A stretch of DNA of 41,168 nt from Candidatus Epulonipiscioides saccharophilum. Its GTDB lineage: Bacteria; Bacillota; Clostridia; Lachnospirales; Cellulosilyticaceae. A program made the translations under genes and the position numbers. Every line of letters begins with the position of its first letter. The stretch's first letter is position 1. The DNA lies in the NCBI GenBank assembly GCA_002007295.1, contig LNZM01000152.1, positions 1 through 41,168 on the forward strand, given 5' to 3'. Below are positions 30,582-39,458 of this stretch, piece after piece. The notes under the pieces are model-generated. The model searched no databases. It saw only the letters and a list, made by a program, of their open reading frames with translations, and was not told the origin of the DNA.

Positions 30582-31538
30582 TTATGCAATTGTCGAGTTT
30601 TTAATACATAGTCTAAATATTAAAAGCTCTACTCCCTTTTCAGCTTCCACTAGTCCTGTTTTTATATTTTTATCAGTATCCAAGCAAAGTTTTAAAGCAT
30701 CCTTTATCTCTTGATATTTATACCGTTTTGAGACATTGATGTAGTCTTTAACAACGAAATCTCTTAATCCCAATTTATTCGCAATATCTCTACTAGGATG
30801 ATTTAATCTAGCTAAATCCTTAATTTGGAATATATTTCTATAGTTACTAGCTATCAATCCGAGCATAGCTATAGGAGATTCTTTTTTATAAATTAATTCA
30901 TGATAAAAATTTATGGCGGTTGTAGTATCCTGATTAAAGATATATTTAATCAGGCCAAATATTTGCTGCTCTAAAGCAACAACGCAGATTTCATCTATTG
31001 CGGATATACTGATAGGTTCGGCCCCACAGTAAGAAAGTAGCTTAGAAAATTCCAGTAGGATATAAGTTATGTCGTTGGGCATTTTGGATATAAAATACTG
31101 CAATACTCTATGGTCGACATTTGGATTATTAAACTCTGCCTTAATAATAGAAGCTATCTGAACATCGGAGGCCATGTTAAACTCTTCTACCTGGCCGAAA
31201 GAACGCAGGGTTTTGAACAACCGATTACCTTTGTCAATTTTGGATTCGTCAAAAATTAAGTAGACATATTCCGGTGCGGATTCCAGCCATTTGGCCAACT
31301 TATTGGAGTCATCTTTCCTACCGGCGACAAATAATTCACTATCTTTAACTATAATAATTTTTTTATCGCTAAGAAATGGATGTGTTTCACCTTCTTCTAT
31401 GATAGTCTCTACTCGGCCGGTTTTACCTTTTATTACAACTTCGTTCATCAGCGAATTACTTATAGAATTTTGGGATTTAATCTCTGCAATTCGTCTATTT
31501 TTTAAATATATTTCTGTTCCATATACTAAATAAATCAT
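30582..31538 (-). CDS. holA: DNA polymerase III subunit delta
   Basis: Clamp-loader subunit that opens the sliding clamp. At 318 residues it is of normal length, with the HolA start MIYLVYGTEIYLKNRRIAEI (typically xFLLYGeDxyl), ELFVAGRKDDSNKLAKWLES.PEYVYLIFDESKID.., the middle FEFSKLL-like helix, and the C-terminal helical domain SPIAMLGLIASNYRNIFQIK. AGGAGG lies 4-5 nt before the ATG. Its usual neighbour comEC lies upstream, separated by the comEC echo. It is essential for replication in related bacteria. Confidence 0.92.
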   Translation of the reverse strand: MIYLVYGTEIYLKNRRIAEIKSQNSISNSLMNEVVIKGKTGRVETIIEEGETHPFLSDKKIIIVKDSELFVAGRKDDSNKLAKWLESAPEYVYLIFDESKIDKGNRLFKTLRSFGQVEEFNMASDVQIASIIKAEFNNPNVDHRVLQYFISKMPNDITYILLEFSKLLSYCGAEPISISAIDEICVVALEQQIFGLIKYIFNQDTTTAINFYHELIYKKESPIAMLGLIASNYRNIFQIKDLARLNHPSRDIANKLGLRDFVVKDYINVSKRYKYQEIKDALKLCLDTDKNIKTGLVEAEKGVELLIFRLCIKNSTIA

Positions 31539-31560
31539 TTTTCCTCCTAAATAACAATTG

Positions 31561-31811
31561 ACTCAATTATTTTTGCACTTTATTGATCACTAATCCTTTA
31601 TTATATATGACGTAACATTTAGATGCTCATCAATTATTACACCTTGTTGATCCGTCCTAAATGTTGTTACATGATTGTCTTCTAATATTTCGAACACATT
31701 AGCTAAATAATTAATTTGTTTTATAATTTTGTTCTTGGATGTTAGTAATCCGCCGTCTATCAAGCTAATTCGATATCGTTATCAATTATTATTGCTCCTT
31801 ATTGATCTCTA
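31561..31811 (-). repeat. Echo of the comEC 3' end with in-frame deletions
   Basis: Read on the minus strand after the comEC stop (TAG 31811-31809) is a shortened copy of comEC: a fragment matching NDIELA, then LIDGGLLTSKNKIIKQINYL fused in frame to ANVFEILEDNHVTTFRTDQQ, then GVIIDEHLNVTSYIIKD and TAG at 31592-31590. The parent has ...INYL at one place and ANVLETLKDNRVTVFRTD much later, so the copy lacks the intervening coding region. The other indels (AIIID to VIID; YITD to YIIKD) are 3 nt each. The stop-to-stop distance is 219 bp. No start signal is seen. Confidence 0.8.
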
Positions 31812-34133
31812 GTCCGTTATATACGACGTAATGTTTAGATGCTCATCAATTATTATCGCACCTTGTTGATCCGTCCTAAATACTGTTACACGATTATCTT
31901 TTAATGTTTCGAGAACGTTAGCATGCGGATGGCCGTATACGTTATTTTTACCACTACTTATAAGGGCGTATTCTGGTTTACACTTTTCTATAAATTCTGG
32001 CATTGTGGAGTTTTTTGAACCATGGTGACCAACCTTCAATATATCCACATCTATTAAGTTTTGCATTATTTTTTGTTCGGTTTCAAATCCGATATCTCCG
32101 GTAAAGAGCATTTCGAGGTCGTTGTATTTTAAATTAAATACTATTGATGCCTCATTTATATTGCTATACTCTTCTCCTTCTATTGGCCATAAAACATCGA
32201 ATAGAATGCCGTCCATTTCAAAGTATGATTTAGAATGTAGATAGACTATGTTAGTTTTGCTTTCGTGGGCCAAAGTTAGCAGTTCATCACTTAATTCGTT
32301 CTCATTCTTTATGGCTGGCATGGCCAGGTTCTTCACTTTTACATCGGACTTAAATAATTCTATAATGCCACCGATATGGTCACTGTCTGGGTGAGTTACA
32401 ATTGCTAATTCGATATCGTTATTGCCTAAATAATTAATTTGTTTTATAATTTTGTTCTTGGATGTTGGTAATCCGCCGTCTATCAATATAATGTTATCCT
32501 CGGCTGTTTGGATTATGGTAGAATCGCCCTGACCTACGTATAACTGAATGATTTGAAATTTGGCCGGCATTATAAATCCCGCTGTAATCAGTAGTATGGC
32601 CAAATAAGTTGTTATTTTCATACAAGTTTTTTTCTCGTATAGATAGAATAGAATTATAGCAAATAAAATTATATAGCATAAAATTACTAAATATATTGGT
32701 ACATCTCCTAGGGTTAGCGTAGCAAACTGAAAATGTTTTGATATCCAATCCAATACATAGGAAATCGCTTTTAATATGTGCACTATATATTCGGCCAAAA
32801 AATAACTGCTAGAAATAGATATTAGACCAATAACTAAAACAAAGATTATAGCGTAAATTATAAATCCAAACAAAGGTACTAAGAATATATTTAGAAGAAT
32901 GCCTAACAAGGATACTTTATAGAAGAAGTAAATTACAGTCGGTGCTATTCCTATTGATATGGCCAAACTAAAAAATAGTGCATTGTATTTCAAATTATGC
33001 TTACCTAATTCATGTTTATCCAAGTAATATTCTATTACCAGATTATAAATACCTATGATTGCTACTGTACCAAAAGATAAAATAAAGCTGACGGAAGTTA
33101 AAGTAAACGGATTATTGATTAAAATTAATATAGCAGCAAAGGCTAGGCTAGTGAAGAAATCATTTTCTTCGTATATGAGAAGTGCAATCCCCGTTATAGT
33201 TAACAACATTGCGGCCCGGACTATAGAAACGCTGAAGTCGGCTATCATGCAATAGGACCATACGCATATTAATGGTATTATTATTTTGATATGAAAGTTA
33301 GTAAAAATGAGAGAAACAATTATTTTGGATAGTAAAAATATAACGCCAAGATGAAAGCCAGAAACGACTAAAATATGAGAAATGCCTAAATTTTGAAAAT
33401 CTTCGTAGATGTTATCGTCTAGTTGAGTTTTGTCACCTAAAATCACGGCGGGAATTATGCCTGTTTCATCCGATTTAAAAATTGTCGCTACATAATTATT
33501 ACAAGCTTTTCTAGCAATTTCTAGGAAAGTTGTTTGTTCTTTATATTCTATAATGGACACAGCTTTAGCCGTAGCGACAATCCCCTCTGTTTTCAAATAA
33601 TTGGCGTAATCAAAATCAGCAGGATTGAACACTACGGCCGGCAAATTTACATTTATCTCACAATAAATAAGATCATTTGAGGAAAACTTATAATCTTTGG
33701 AGTCAGAATATTTATCCAAATTTAATTTTATTTTCTCATATAGGTAATACGGCTCGCCTTCATCCGGTATAAAAATGATAGATTTTAATATCAGTTCTTT
33801 TGAATAAGGGCCATGAATGACTTGTTCGATTTTACCTTGAATGGTTACCGTAGATTCAGCATGAGAATGCCAAAAGTTCTGCTCAATATTTACCGGATGA
33901 TTTATGGTAAAAAATAAGGTTATTACGAATATTATGCTGTAAACTAGCAGGCTGATAGTTCTGGCTAAAAAGCAATATAATAGGATAGCAAATATGATAC
34001 TAGCGATAAAAAAATACAAAAAAATAATGGGGAAAACATATAATTGTTCGTATGTTATCCCGCATATTATGGCCAATACTATAAAAAATAAACTTCTTAA
34101 TAATACTCTTTGGTTCCTTAACAAATAACTCAA
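31809..34133 (-). CDS. comEC: DNA internalisation competence protein ComEC/Rec2
   Basis: Membrane channel for uptake of single-stranded DNA, 774 residues. After two or three N-terminal helices comes the DUF4131-type OB region. Then the Competence domain with GISHILVVSGFHLGVIF (the conserved LxVSGLH motif) and about eight helices follows, and a C-terminal metallo-beta-lactamase domain with THPDSDHIGGI, FTGDIGFE and HHGSKNSTMPEF. It therefore appears complete. The start is TTG 34133, overlapping the TGA of the GerMN gene (TTGA), which implies coupled translation. With comEA at 37237-37944 it indicates a natural-transformation channel, though pseudopilus genes are not in the window. Confidence 0.93.
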   Translation of the reverse strand: MSYLLRNQRVLLRSLFFIVLAIICGITYEQLYVFPIIFLYFFIASIIFAILLYCFLARTISLLVYSIIFVITLFFTINHPVNIEQNFWHSHAESTVTIQGKIEQVIHGPYSKELILKSIIFIPDEGEPYYLYEKIKLNLDKYSDSKDYKFSSNDLIYCEINVNLPAVVFNPADFDYANYLKTEGIVATAKAVSIIEYKEQTTFLEIARKACNNYVATIFKSDETGIIPAVILGDKTQLDDNIYEDFQNLGISHILVVSGFHLGVIFLLSKIIVSLIFTNFHIKIIIPLICVWSYCMIADFSVSIVRAAMLLTITGIALLIYEENDFFTSLAFAAILILINNPFTLTSVSFILSFGTVAIIGIYNLVIEYYLDKHELGKHNLKYNALFFSLAISIGIAPTVIYFFYKVSLLGILLNIFLVPLFGFIIYAIIFVLVIGLISISSSYFLAEYIVHILKAISYVLDWISKHFQFATLTLGDVPIYLVILCYIILFAIILFYLYEKKTCMKITTYLAILLITAGFIMPAKFQIIQLYVGQGDSTIIQTAEDNIILIDGGLPTSKNKIIKQINYLGNNDIELAIVTHPDSDHIGGIIELFKSDVKVKNLAMPAIKNENELSDELLTLAHESKTNIVYLHSKSYFEMDGILFDVLWPIEGEEYSNINEASIVFNLKYNDLEMLFTGDIGFETEQKIMQNLIDVDILKVGHHGSKNSTMPEFIEKCKPEYALISSGKNNVYGHPHANVLETLKDNRVTVFRTDQQGAIIIDEHLNITSYITD

Positions 34134-35050
34134 TCCTTTTCTAAAAGTGCTTCATTTCTTTCAAACAATAAATTTAAATCTATATCACCTAATGCGGATG
34201 GTTCTCTCTTTCCATCAACTAATAGGCCTACTTTTTGAATGTAGTAGACTTCAGTAAGAGAATTTACTATAGAATTTAGCATAATAGATTCGTAGTCGTT
34301 AGCCGATATATCTTTGAACTGACTACTAGAAAGGTCTATTTGGCATACGCCGTCTTTAGTAATAATATAATTGATAACAGTGTTGCTAGGCAAAGTAGCC
34401 AATAAGTTGTTAGACATAGGTCCTTTAATTAATTCTTCAATAATATAATTTTCTATAGGAATATCCTTGTTAACTTCTACACCTCTTTTTTCCAAGACTA
34501 GTTTATTAGATTCAGGATCAAAGAAATAAAGTTTTAGGGTTTGATAATTGGTGGAAGGGTTAGGATTCATAGCATTTAAAATTATGTTAGATCTATCCAT
34601 GATACCAACATCTATCGAGTGAGCAGTGGATAGAGGATTTTGGTTAACGGTCATACTGACACCAGAAATAAAATTTAAATCTGTTAAAGTGTAAACCAAG
34701 GCTACACGGACTAACATTTGTTCTTGTATAGACAAACTTTCAAAAAGTTCTGTAAAATCTATTTGGGCTATACCGTTATTAATAATTAAAGTTGTAGGTA
34801 TAGTAGAGAGTTTAGTCATAAAGTTCGCATCCAATTTTTGATAGAGAGCTTCGATTAAAGAAAAAACTGTTTTTTCTCTACTTAACATCGGATCTATCTC
34901 GACCGGATTGGATGATAGAGTATTTTTTGCAGTATCAAAATAATATATATAATACTCGTTGGAAGTAAAAGCATTTTTATTATTGTTATATAAATATAAA
35001 CAGCCGACACAAATTAATGCGACCGAAATAAACACAAAGTATTTTTTCAT
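34130..35050 (-). CDS. GerMN-domain exported protein
   Basis: A 306-residue protein with an N-terminal hydrophobic segment (YFVFISVALICVGCLYLY), possibly a lipoprotein (CVGC is an atypical lipobox) or a single-helix anchor. Two GerMN domains follow. The first has the pattern TLIINNGIAQIDFTELF...QMLVRVALVYTLTDL; the second has IENYIIEELIKGP and GVCQIDLSSSQF...ILNSIVNSLTEVYYI. GerM is a spore peptidoglycan/germination protein in Bacillus; in clostridia such domains often follow a sensor kinase gene. It lies between the histidine kinase and comEC. Its exact role is unknown. Confidence 0.85.
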   Translation of the reverse strand: MKKYFVFISVALICVGCLYLYNNNKNAFTSNEYYIYYFDTAKNTLSSNPVEIDPMLSREKTVFSLIEALYQKLDANFMTKLSTIPTTLIINNGIAQIDFTELFESLSIQEQMLVRVALVYTLTDLNFISGVSMTVNQNPLSTAHSIDVGIMDRSNIILNAMNPNPSTNYQTLKLYFFDPESNKLVLEKRGVEVNKDIPIENYIIEELIKGPMSNNLLATLPSNTVINYIITKDGVCQIDLSSSQFKDISANDYESIMLNSIVNSLTEVYYIQKVGLLVDGKREPSALGDIDLNLLFERNEALLEKD

Positions 35051-35058
35051 TATTTTTA

Positions 35059-35100
35059 CCTTTTTTATTCAACTAAACCCCGATCAAGGACCGGGGATAA
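35059..35100 (-). promoter_or_regulatory. Hairpin and tetranucleotide repeat after the kinase gene
   Basis: On the minus strand CCCCG-GTCCTTGAT-CGGGG is followed by TTTAGTTG, a weak terminator or attenuator between the kinase and GerMN genes. The kinase stop codon itself lies in a CTAA repeat (AACTAACTAACTAACTA). Confidence 0.4.
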
Positions 35101-35111
35101 TAGTTAGTTAG

Positions 35112-36503
35112 TTAGTTTGATTGTTTCAATGGGAGTTTCAGTGTAAAAGTGGAACCTTGGCCTTCTGTACTTTCCACGCTTATAGTACCATGATGCATTA
35201 TTACAGTTCTATAAGTAATTGATAGGCCTAAGCCAGTGCCACCCGTTTCACGATTTCTTGTTTTATCCGTTCTATAAAATCTTTCGAATATTTTTGGTAA
35301 TTCATCCTTTGCTATACCAATACCAGTATCCTGTATGATGATAAAAGCATTGTTTGAGTCATCTCGTAAAATAATATCTACTTCGCCATGGGGCGGAGTA
35401 TATTTTATACCGTTTTCTATTAAATTAGAAATAGCCAAAGTTAACTTTAGTGAATCGACTTCTATTTTTATATCTTTTTCGCTTTCGTATACCAATAATA
35501 TCTTTTTTTGAGAAGCTAAAGGCATCAATCTTTTTAAAATCGAATCGACTAATTGATTTAGGGATATTTCTTCTAAATTTAAATGTAGCTTATTAGAGTC
35601 TAACCTCACTAAAGACAACAAATCGTTTATTATAGTATTTAGTCTATCCACTTCATGGTTTATATCACAAAAGAATTCCTTATACATTTCTAAAGAAGCA
35701 GATTGTTCATTTATCAACGAATCACTTAAGACTTTAATGGATGCTAAAGGAGTTTTCAGTTCATGAGATACGTTCGAAACGAATTCCTGGCGAGTTTCAT
35801 CCGTACGTTGAAGTTTAGCGGTCATGGAATTGAAGGCCTGCGCCAAAGCAGCCATTTCCGATCTACCTTTGATAACAATTTTTTCGTCCATTTGGCCATT
35901 CGTAACTTTTTCTACAGAAGACATTAATTCTTTGATTGGCTTAGTAAAGAGTGCTGATACAAAAAAGCTAAGTAAGCCAGTTAAGATGCTCGTTATAATG
36001 GATAATAAATAAATTTGAGTGGACACTTCTTCTAATAAAATATAGACATCGTCTATGTTAGCAGAAAGTAAGACTACACCTAGTATGTTATTTGTGTTAT
36101 TTAAATCTCTAATGGCTACTGCAGTACTCATTATATATTTTCCATCTTTTATAACTCGTTGTGCACTATCTTTTTTATAAAGAGCATTCAAAACTTGGTT
36201 GGATATAAGAGTAGAATTTATATCTATTCTACTTGAATCAGCTACAATGTATCCGTATTTATCAATAACAGCTACTCTAGATGAAACGGTAAGATCTCCG
36301 GCTATTTTTGATACACCGGACATAAAGCTTGAATAATCAGCTCCATTTTGTAAATATTGACTATTCTCCACTATTTGACTTGCTACTAAATTAGCTTGTC
36401 GTATCCATTCTTTTTGACTATTACTTAAGAAATAAGATTCTATTGTATTATGAGCAAGTAAAGAAAACAACATAAGAGGAACTCCACTTACGGCTACAAA
36501 CAA
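35112..36503 (-). CDS. Sensor histidine kinase (PhoR/WalK type)
   Basis: Membrane sensor of the two-component pair with the next gene. It has a first helix (FVAVSGVPLMLFSLLAH), an extracytoplasmic domain of about 140 residues (IDKYGYIVADSS suggests a dCache/PAS-like fold), a second helix (IYLLSIITSILTGLLSFFVSALF), HAMP, a DHp with SHELKTPLASIKVLSDSL, and a catalytic domain with NLIENGIKYT, DTGIGI, FERFYRTD and TGGTGLGLSI. The first usable start is TTG 36503, but homologous-looking sequence (LYSLRWQLLFLF) extends 10 codons upstream in the same frame without any standard start. An ATG at 36529 is out of frame. The true N-terminus is uncertain. Confidence 0.88.
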   Translation of the reverse strand: MFVAVSGVPLMLFSLLAHNTIESYFLSNSQKEWIRQANLVASQIVENSQYLQNGADYSSFMSGVSKIAGDLTVSSRVAVIDKYGYIVADSSRIDINSTLISNQVLNALYKKDSAQRVIKDGKYIMSTAVAIRDLNNTNNILGVVLLSANIDDVYILLEEVSTQIYLLSIITSILTGLLSFFVSALFTKPIKELMSSVEKVTNGQMDEKIVIKGRSEMAALAQAFNSMTAKLQRTDETRQEFVSNVSHELKTPLASIKVLSDSLINEQSASLEMYKEFFCDINHEVDRLNTIINDLLSLVRLDSNKLHLNLEEISLNQLVDSILKRLMPLASQKKILLVYESEKDIKIEVDSLKLTLAISNLIENGIKYTPPHGEVDIILRDDSNNAFIIIQDTGIGIAKDELPKIFERFYRTDKTRNRETGGTGLGLSITYRTVIMHHGTISVESTEGQGSTFTLKLPLKQSN

Positions 36504-36543
36504 GAAAAGTAATTGCCAACGTAGACTATAAAGCCATGGATAA

Positions 36544-37227
36544 TTAGTCTTTAAAGTAATATCCTACACCCCACTTTGTATAAATATATTCTGGCTGACC
36601 CGGATTGGATTCTACTTTTTCCCTTAAGCGTCTTACATGAACATCTACGGTTCTCACGTCACCCGGATAACCTTTGCCCCAAATAGAGTCTAAAAGCTGT
36701 TCTCGATTGTACACTTTTCCTCTATGAGTAGCAAATAGTTCTAACATGTCAAATTCTTTAGAGGTTAAATTAATCTCATTATTATTTAAAAAGACTCTTT
36801 TACTATTGCATTCAAGTCTTAATTCACCAATTTCTAAAGTCTTTTTCTCGGTTTCTTTTTCTTGAATAGATCTTCTTAATACGGCCTTAATTCTGGCTTT
36901 TAGCTCTAAAACATTAAATGGCTTAGTAATATAATCGTCTGCACCATACTCAAGCCCCATTATTTTATCCATGTCGTCGCCTTTTGCAGTTAGCATAATT
37001 ATCGGCACATTAGAAAATTCTCGTACCATTTGACACACTTCTAGCCCTGTATATTCTGGTAGCATCACGTCCAAAATGATTACATCATAATTTTCGTTTC
37101 TTATTGCTGTCATGGCCTCTGCTCCGTCAAACGCACTGTCTACGTCCCATCCTTCTTGTGATAAGCTAAATATTATTCCTTTCACAATAAGTTTCTCATC
37201 ATCTACTACTAAAGCTTTAATCTTCAT
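36544..37227 (-). CDS. OmpR/PhoB-family response regulator
   Basis: A 227-residue transcription factor. Receiver domain: acidic pair Asp9-Asp10, phospho-acceptor Asp53 in VIILDVMLPEYTG, Thr in MLTAKGDD, Lys in DDYITKPF. C-terminal winged helix: NEINLTSKEFDMLELFATHRGKVY in short, with REQLLDSIWG and RTVDVHVRRLREKVE. AGGAGG lies 5 nt before the ATG. It pairs with the kinase downstream and is only 9 bp after comEA, so it may be part of the competence-gene transcript. Target genes cannot be inferred. Confidence 0.92.
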   Translation of the reverse strand: MKIKALVVDDEKLIVKGIIFSLSQEGWDVDSAFDGAEAMTAIRNENYDVIILDVMLPEYTGLEVCQMVREFSNVPIIMLTAKGDDMDKIMGLEYGADDYITKPFNVLELKARIKAVLRRSIQEKETEKKTLEIGELRLECNSKRVFLNNNEINLTSKEFDMLELFATHRGKVYNREQLLDSIWGKGYPGDVRTVDVHVRRLREKVESNPGQPEYIYTKWGVGYYFKD

Positions 37228-37236
37228 AACTTCCTC

Positions 37237-37944
37237 CTAATTAATTATTATAAAATCTTTGATACCGTCAAGCGTCGCATCCCCTATCCCTGATACGTTT
37301 TTAATCTCGTCAATATCTGAAAAACCTCCGTTTTGTTCTATATAACTTAAAATTGCATTTGCACGTGATGGTCCAATATTAGGTAGGGAATCCAACTCGG
37401 CAAATGTAGCATTGTTTATTTGTATTAATCCGTCATCCGAATCGGAAACATTAGAAGGGGCTAAGTCCAAAGTTGTATCAACTCCTCCTTGGAAAACGAT
37501 AGGTGCTTCTTCATCAAATTTCGGAATATATACCTTAGAGTTCGCACTGACTGTTGCCGCAAGATTTATAAAAGTTAAACTCGCTTCTTCTGTCAGTCCA
37601 CCGGCCATTAAAACCAAATCATTAATTAATTGGTCTTCGTCAATCATGTAAACGCCAGGATTAACAACTTGACCATCAATATGAATGGGTATTTTTTTAG
37701 GGACGGAATTTTTTGTTGTTGAAATATTTTCAATATTTGAACTATCTGGATTGTCATTTGAGACCATATCAATGTCGTTAGGTTTTAAATGTTCGATTTC
37801 TTCTATCAAGGCGTTAAAATCATCCTTATCTGTCTGATCATGTATCATAAGGCCGTCCTTATAACGAGTGCATCCTATCAAAAATCCGGATATGCAATTT
37901 ATAATACAAATCATCAATATTGTCTTTTTATATTTTTCAAGCAT
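37237..37944 (-). CDS. comEA: ComEA-family DNA-binding competence protein
   Basis: A 235-residue exported DNA receptor for transformation. The N-terminal hydrophobic segment ends in LIGC (Cys 25), so it is probably a lipoprotein rather than the usual single-helix anchor. A low-complexity linker precedes the SLBB domain (IHIDGQVVNPGVYMIDED..INDLVLMAGGLTEEAS), and the C-terminus has two helix-hairpin-helix motifs (INNATFAELDSLPNIGPSRA and IDEIKNVSGIGDATLDGI). ComEA binds double-stranded DNA outside the cell and passes it to ComEC, encoded 3 kb downstream on the same strand. GAGGTGATTT precedes the ATG. Confidence 0.9.
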   Translation of the reverse strand: MLEKYKKTILMICIINCISGFLIGCTRYKDGLMIHDQTDKDDFNALIEEIEHLKPNDIDMVSNDNPDSSNIENISTTKNSVPKKIPIHIDGQVVNPGVYMIDEDQLINDLVLMAGGLTEEASLTFINLAATVSANSKVYIPKFDEEAPIVFQGGVDTTLDLAPSNVSDSDDGLIQINNATFAELDSLPNIGPSRANAILSYIEQNGGFSDIDEIKNVSGIGDATLDGIKDFIIIN

Positions 37945-38113
37945 AAATCACCTCGACTAAAGTTTTAACAATTTTTCCATAAAATAGTCAGGAGAATATA
38001 AAATATTTCAAATTATTTTTTAATTATATAAGGATAGTACAAAAAGGTACATTTTGTAAAGTATTTTTTCACGTTTTTTTAAAAATGTTTAAATAAATTG
38101 CGGTTTGTATCTA

Positions 38114-38140
38114 TTGCAAACAGACATTTTATGCTATAAT
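38114..38140 (+). promoter_or_regulatory. Promoter of the D-Ala-D-Ala carboxypeptidase gene
   Basis: TTGCAA 38114-38119, 15 nt, TATAAT 38135-38140 with an extended -10 (TGC before it), 44 nt before the start codon. The rest of the 239-bp divergent region to comEA is AT-rich with no clear signal. Confidence 0.6.
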
Positions 38141-38183
38141 AAATAGTATTTTAATATAAAATCATAGTAAGGAGAATAAAATA

Positions 38184-39458
38184 ATGAACCGATTTATAAA
38201 AATTATACTGAGTATACTATTACTTTTATATCCTTTCAAAATATTTGCTTCACAAGCAACGTTAAAGATCAATGCTGAAGCAGCAATTTTAATGGATGCA
38301 AAAACAGGTACTATCTTATATGAAAAGAATGCTTACAAGCGCTATTATCCGGCTAGTATCACTAAACTTATGACAGCATACTTAGCAATAAAAAATTTGA
38401 ATCCAAACGATTATATAACTTTTTCTAATCATGCTGTTACTAGCATAGATTCACAAAGTAGCCGAATTGGAATGAGAGTAGGCGAGCAACTTTTGGTGGA
38501 CCAAGCCCTGCATGCACTACTTTTGGATTCGGCCAACGACGTTGCGAACGCACTTGGTGAAGCGGTTTCTGGAACCACGGAAAATTTTGCTCAGCTTATG
38601 ACCAAAACGGCCCATGATTTTGGGGCTACATCTACCAATTTTGCTAATCCACATGGTCTTCATAACAGCCACCACTATACTACGCCGTATGATATGGCTC
38701 TTATTACTAAAGCTATTTACAATAATGAGTACTTACGAGAAATTATGGAAACTCCAACATACCAAATACCCTCCACAAACTTGTCCAATAAAACAATTTA
38801 TTTATCTCAAAGCCATGCATTAATGAACCCTATCCGAGATAGCCAAAGATATCGTTCCGATGTTATTCTCGGTAAAACCGGATACACAACCCCAGCCGGA
38901 AATACTTTAGTAACCGTAGGTAAGCGTGATGAAGTAGAATTGATCGTAGTTATTATGAAAGGTCAGCTACAAAATTATTATAACGACACAAATGCTCTTT
39001 TAGATTATGGCTTTAAATCTTATACTGCATTAAATCTAAATTCACCCAATGAAGTTATAACAGTAGCACCTTTGTATTCTATCCAAAGTGGTAAATTATT
39101 TGAAGTAGCTAATTGCGAAATTTCCACTCGTGATAAAATTACTGTTGTAGTTCGATCCAATATTTATAAGAAAGATCTTGAAGTTTTAATGGATCTAGAA
39201 GAAAATTTACGCTTAGGTGCCAAAGAAGGCGAAGTAGTAGGCACAATCACTTATATGCATAATGGTAAAAATTTGGCCTCAAGTGATTTAATTATATCTA
39301 AGATAAATTTTAAGCCAGCCACGAGCCTTTACAATGAACCTAGCGTTGTAAAACAGTCTTCTATTTTCAACTCGGATTTCTTTGTTGTAGCCATTGCGGG
39401 CATTACCCTGCTATTCATTCTAACTAGGCAAAAAAAACGCAATAAATCTAGATTTTAA
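38184..39458 (+). CDS. dacF: D-alanyl-D-alanine carboxypeptidase (PBP5/DacF family)
   Basis: Penicillin-binding serine peptidase that trims the terminal D-Ala of peptidoglycan, 424 residues. The signal peptide ends near IFA-SQA (residue 22). The active site is Ser58-Ile-Thr-Lys61, the second motif SAN in LLDSANDVAN, and the third KTG in ILGKTGYTTPAGN. A PBP5-type C-terminal beta domain follows, then a hydrophobic helix (DFFVVAIAGITLLFIL) and basic tail that fix it to the membrane. The ribosome binding site is AAGGAG. The last 118 bp are repeated twice after the stop codon. The DacF name is by family only; a sporulation-specific role is not shown. Confidence 0.92.
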   Translation: MNRFIKIILSILLLLYPFKIFASQATLKINAEAAILMDAKTGTILYEKNAYKRYYPASITKLMTAYLAIKNLNPNDYITFSNHAVTSIDSQSSRIGMRVGEQLLVDQALHALLLDSANDVANALGEAVSGTTENFAQLMTKTAHDFGATSTNFANPHGLHNSHHYTTPYDMALITKAIYNNEYLREIMETPTYQIPSTNLSNKTIYLSQSHALMNPIRDSQRYRSDVILGKTGYTTPAGNTLVTVGKRDEVELIVVIMKGQLQNYYNDTNALLDYGFKSYTALNLNSPNEVITVAPLYSIQSGKLFEVANCEISTRDKITVVVRSNIYKKDLEVLMDLEENLRLGAKEGEVVGTITYMHNGKNLASSDLIISKINFKPATSLYNEPSVVKQSSIFNSDFFVVAIAGITLLFILTRQKKRNKSRF

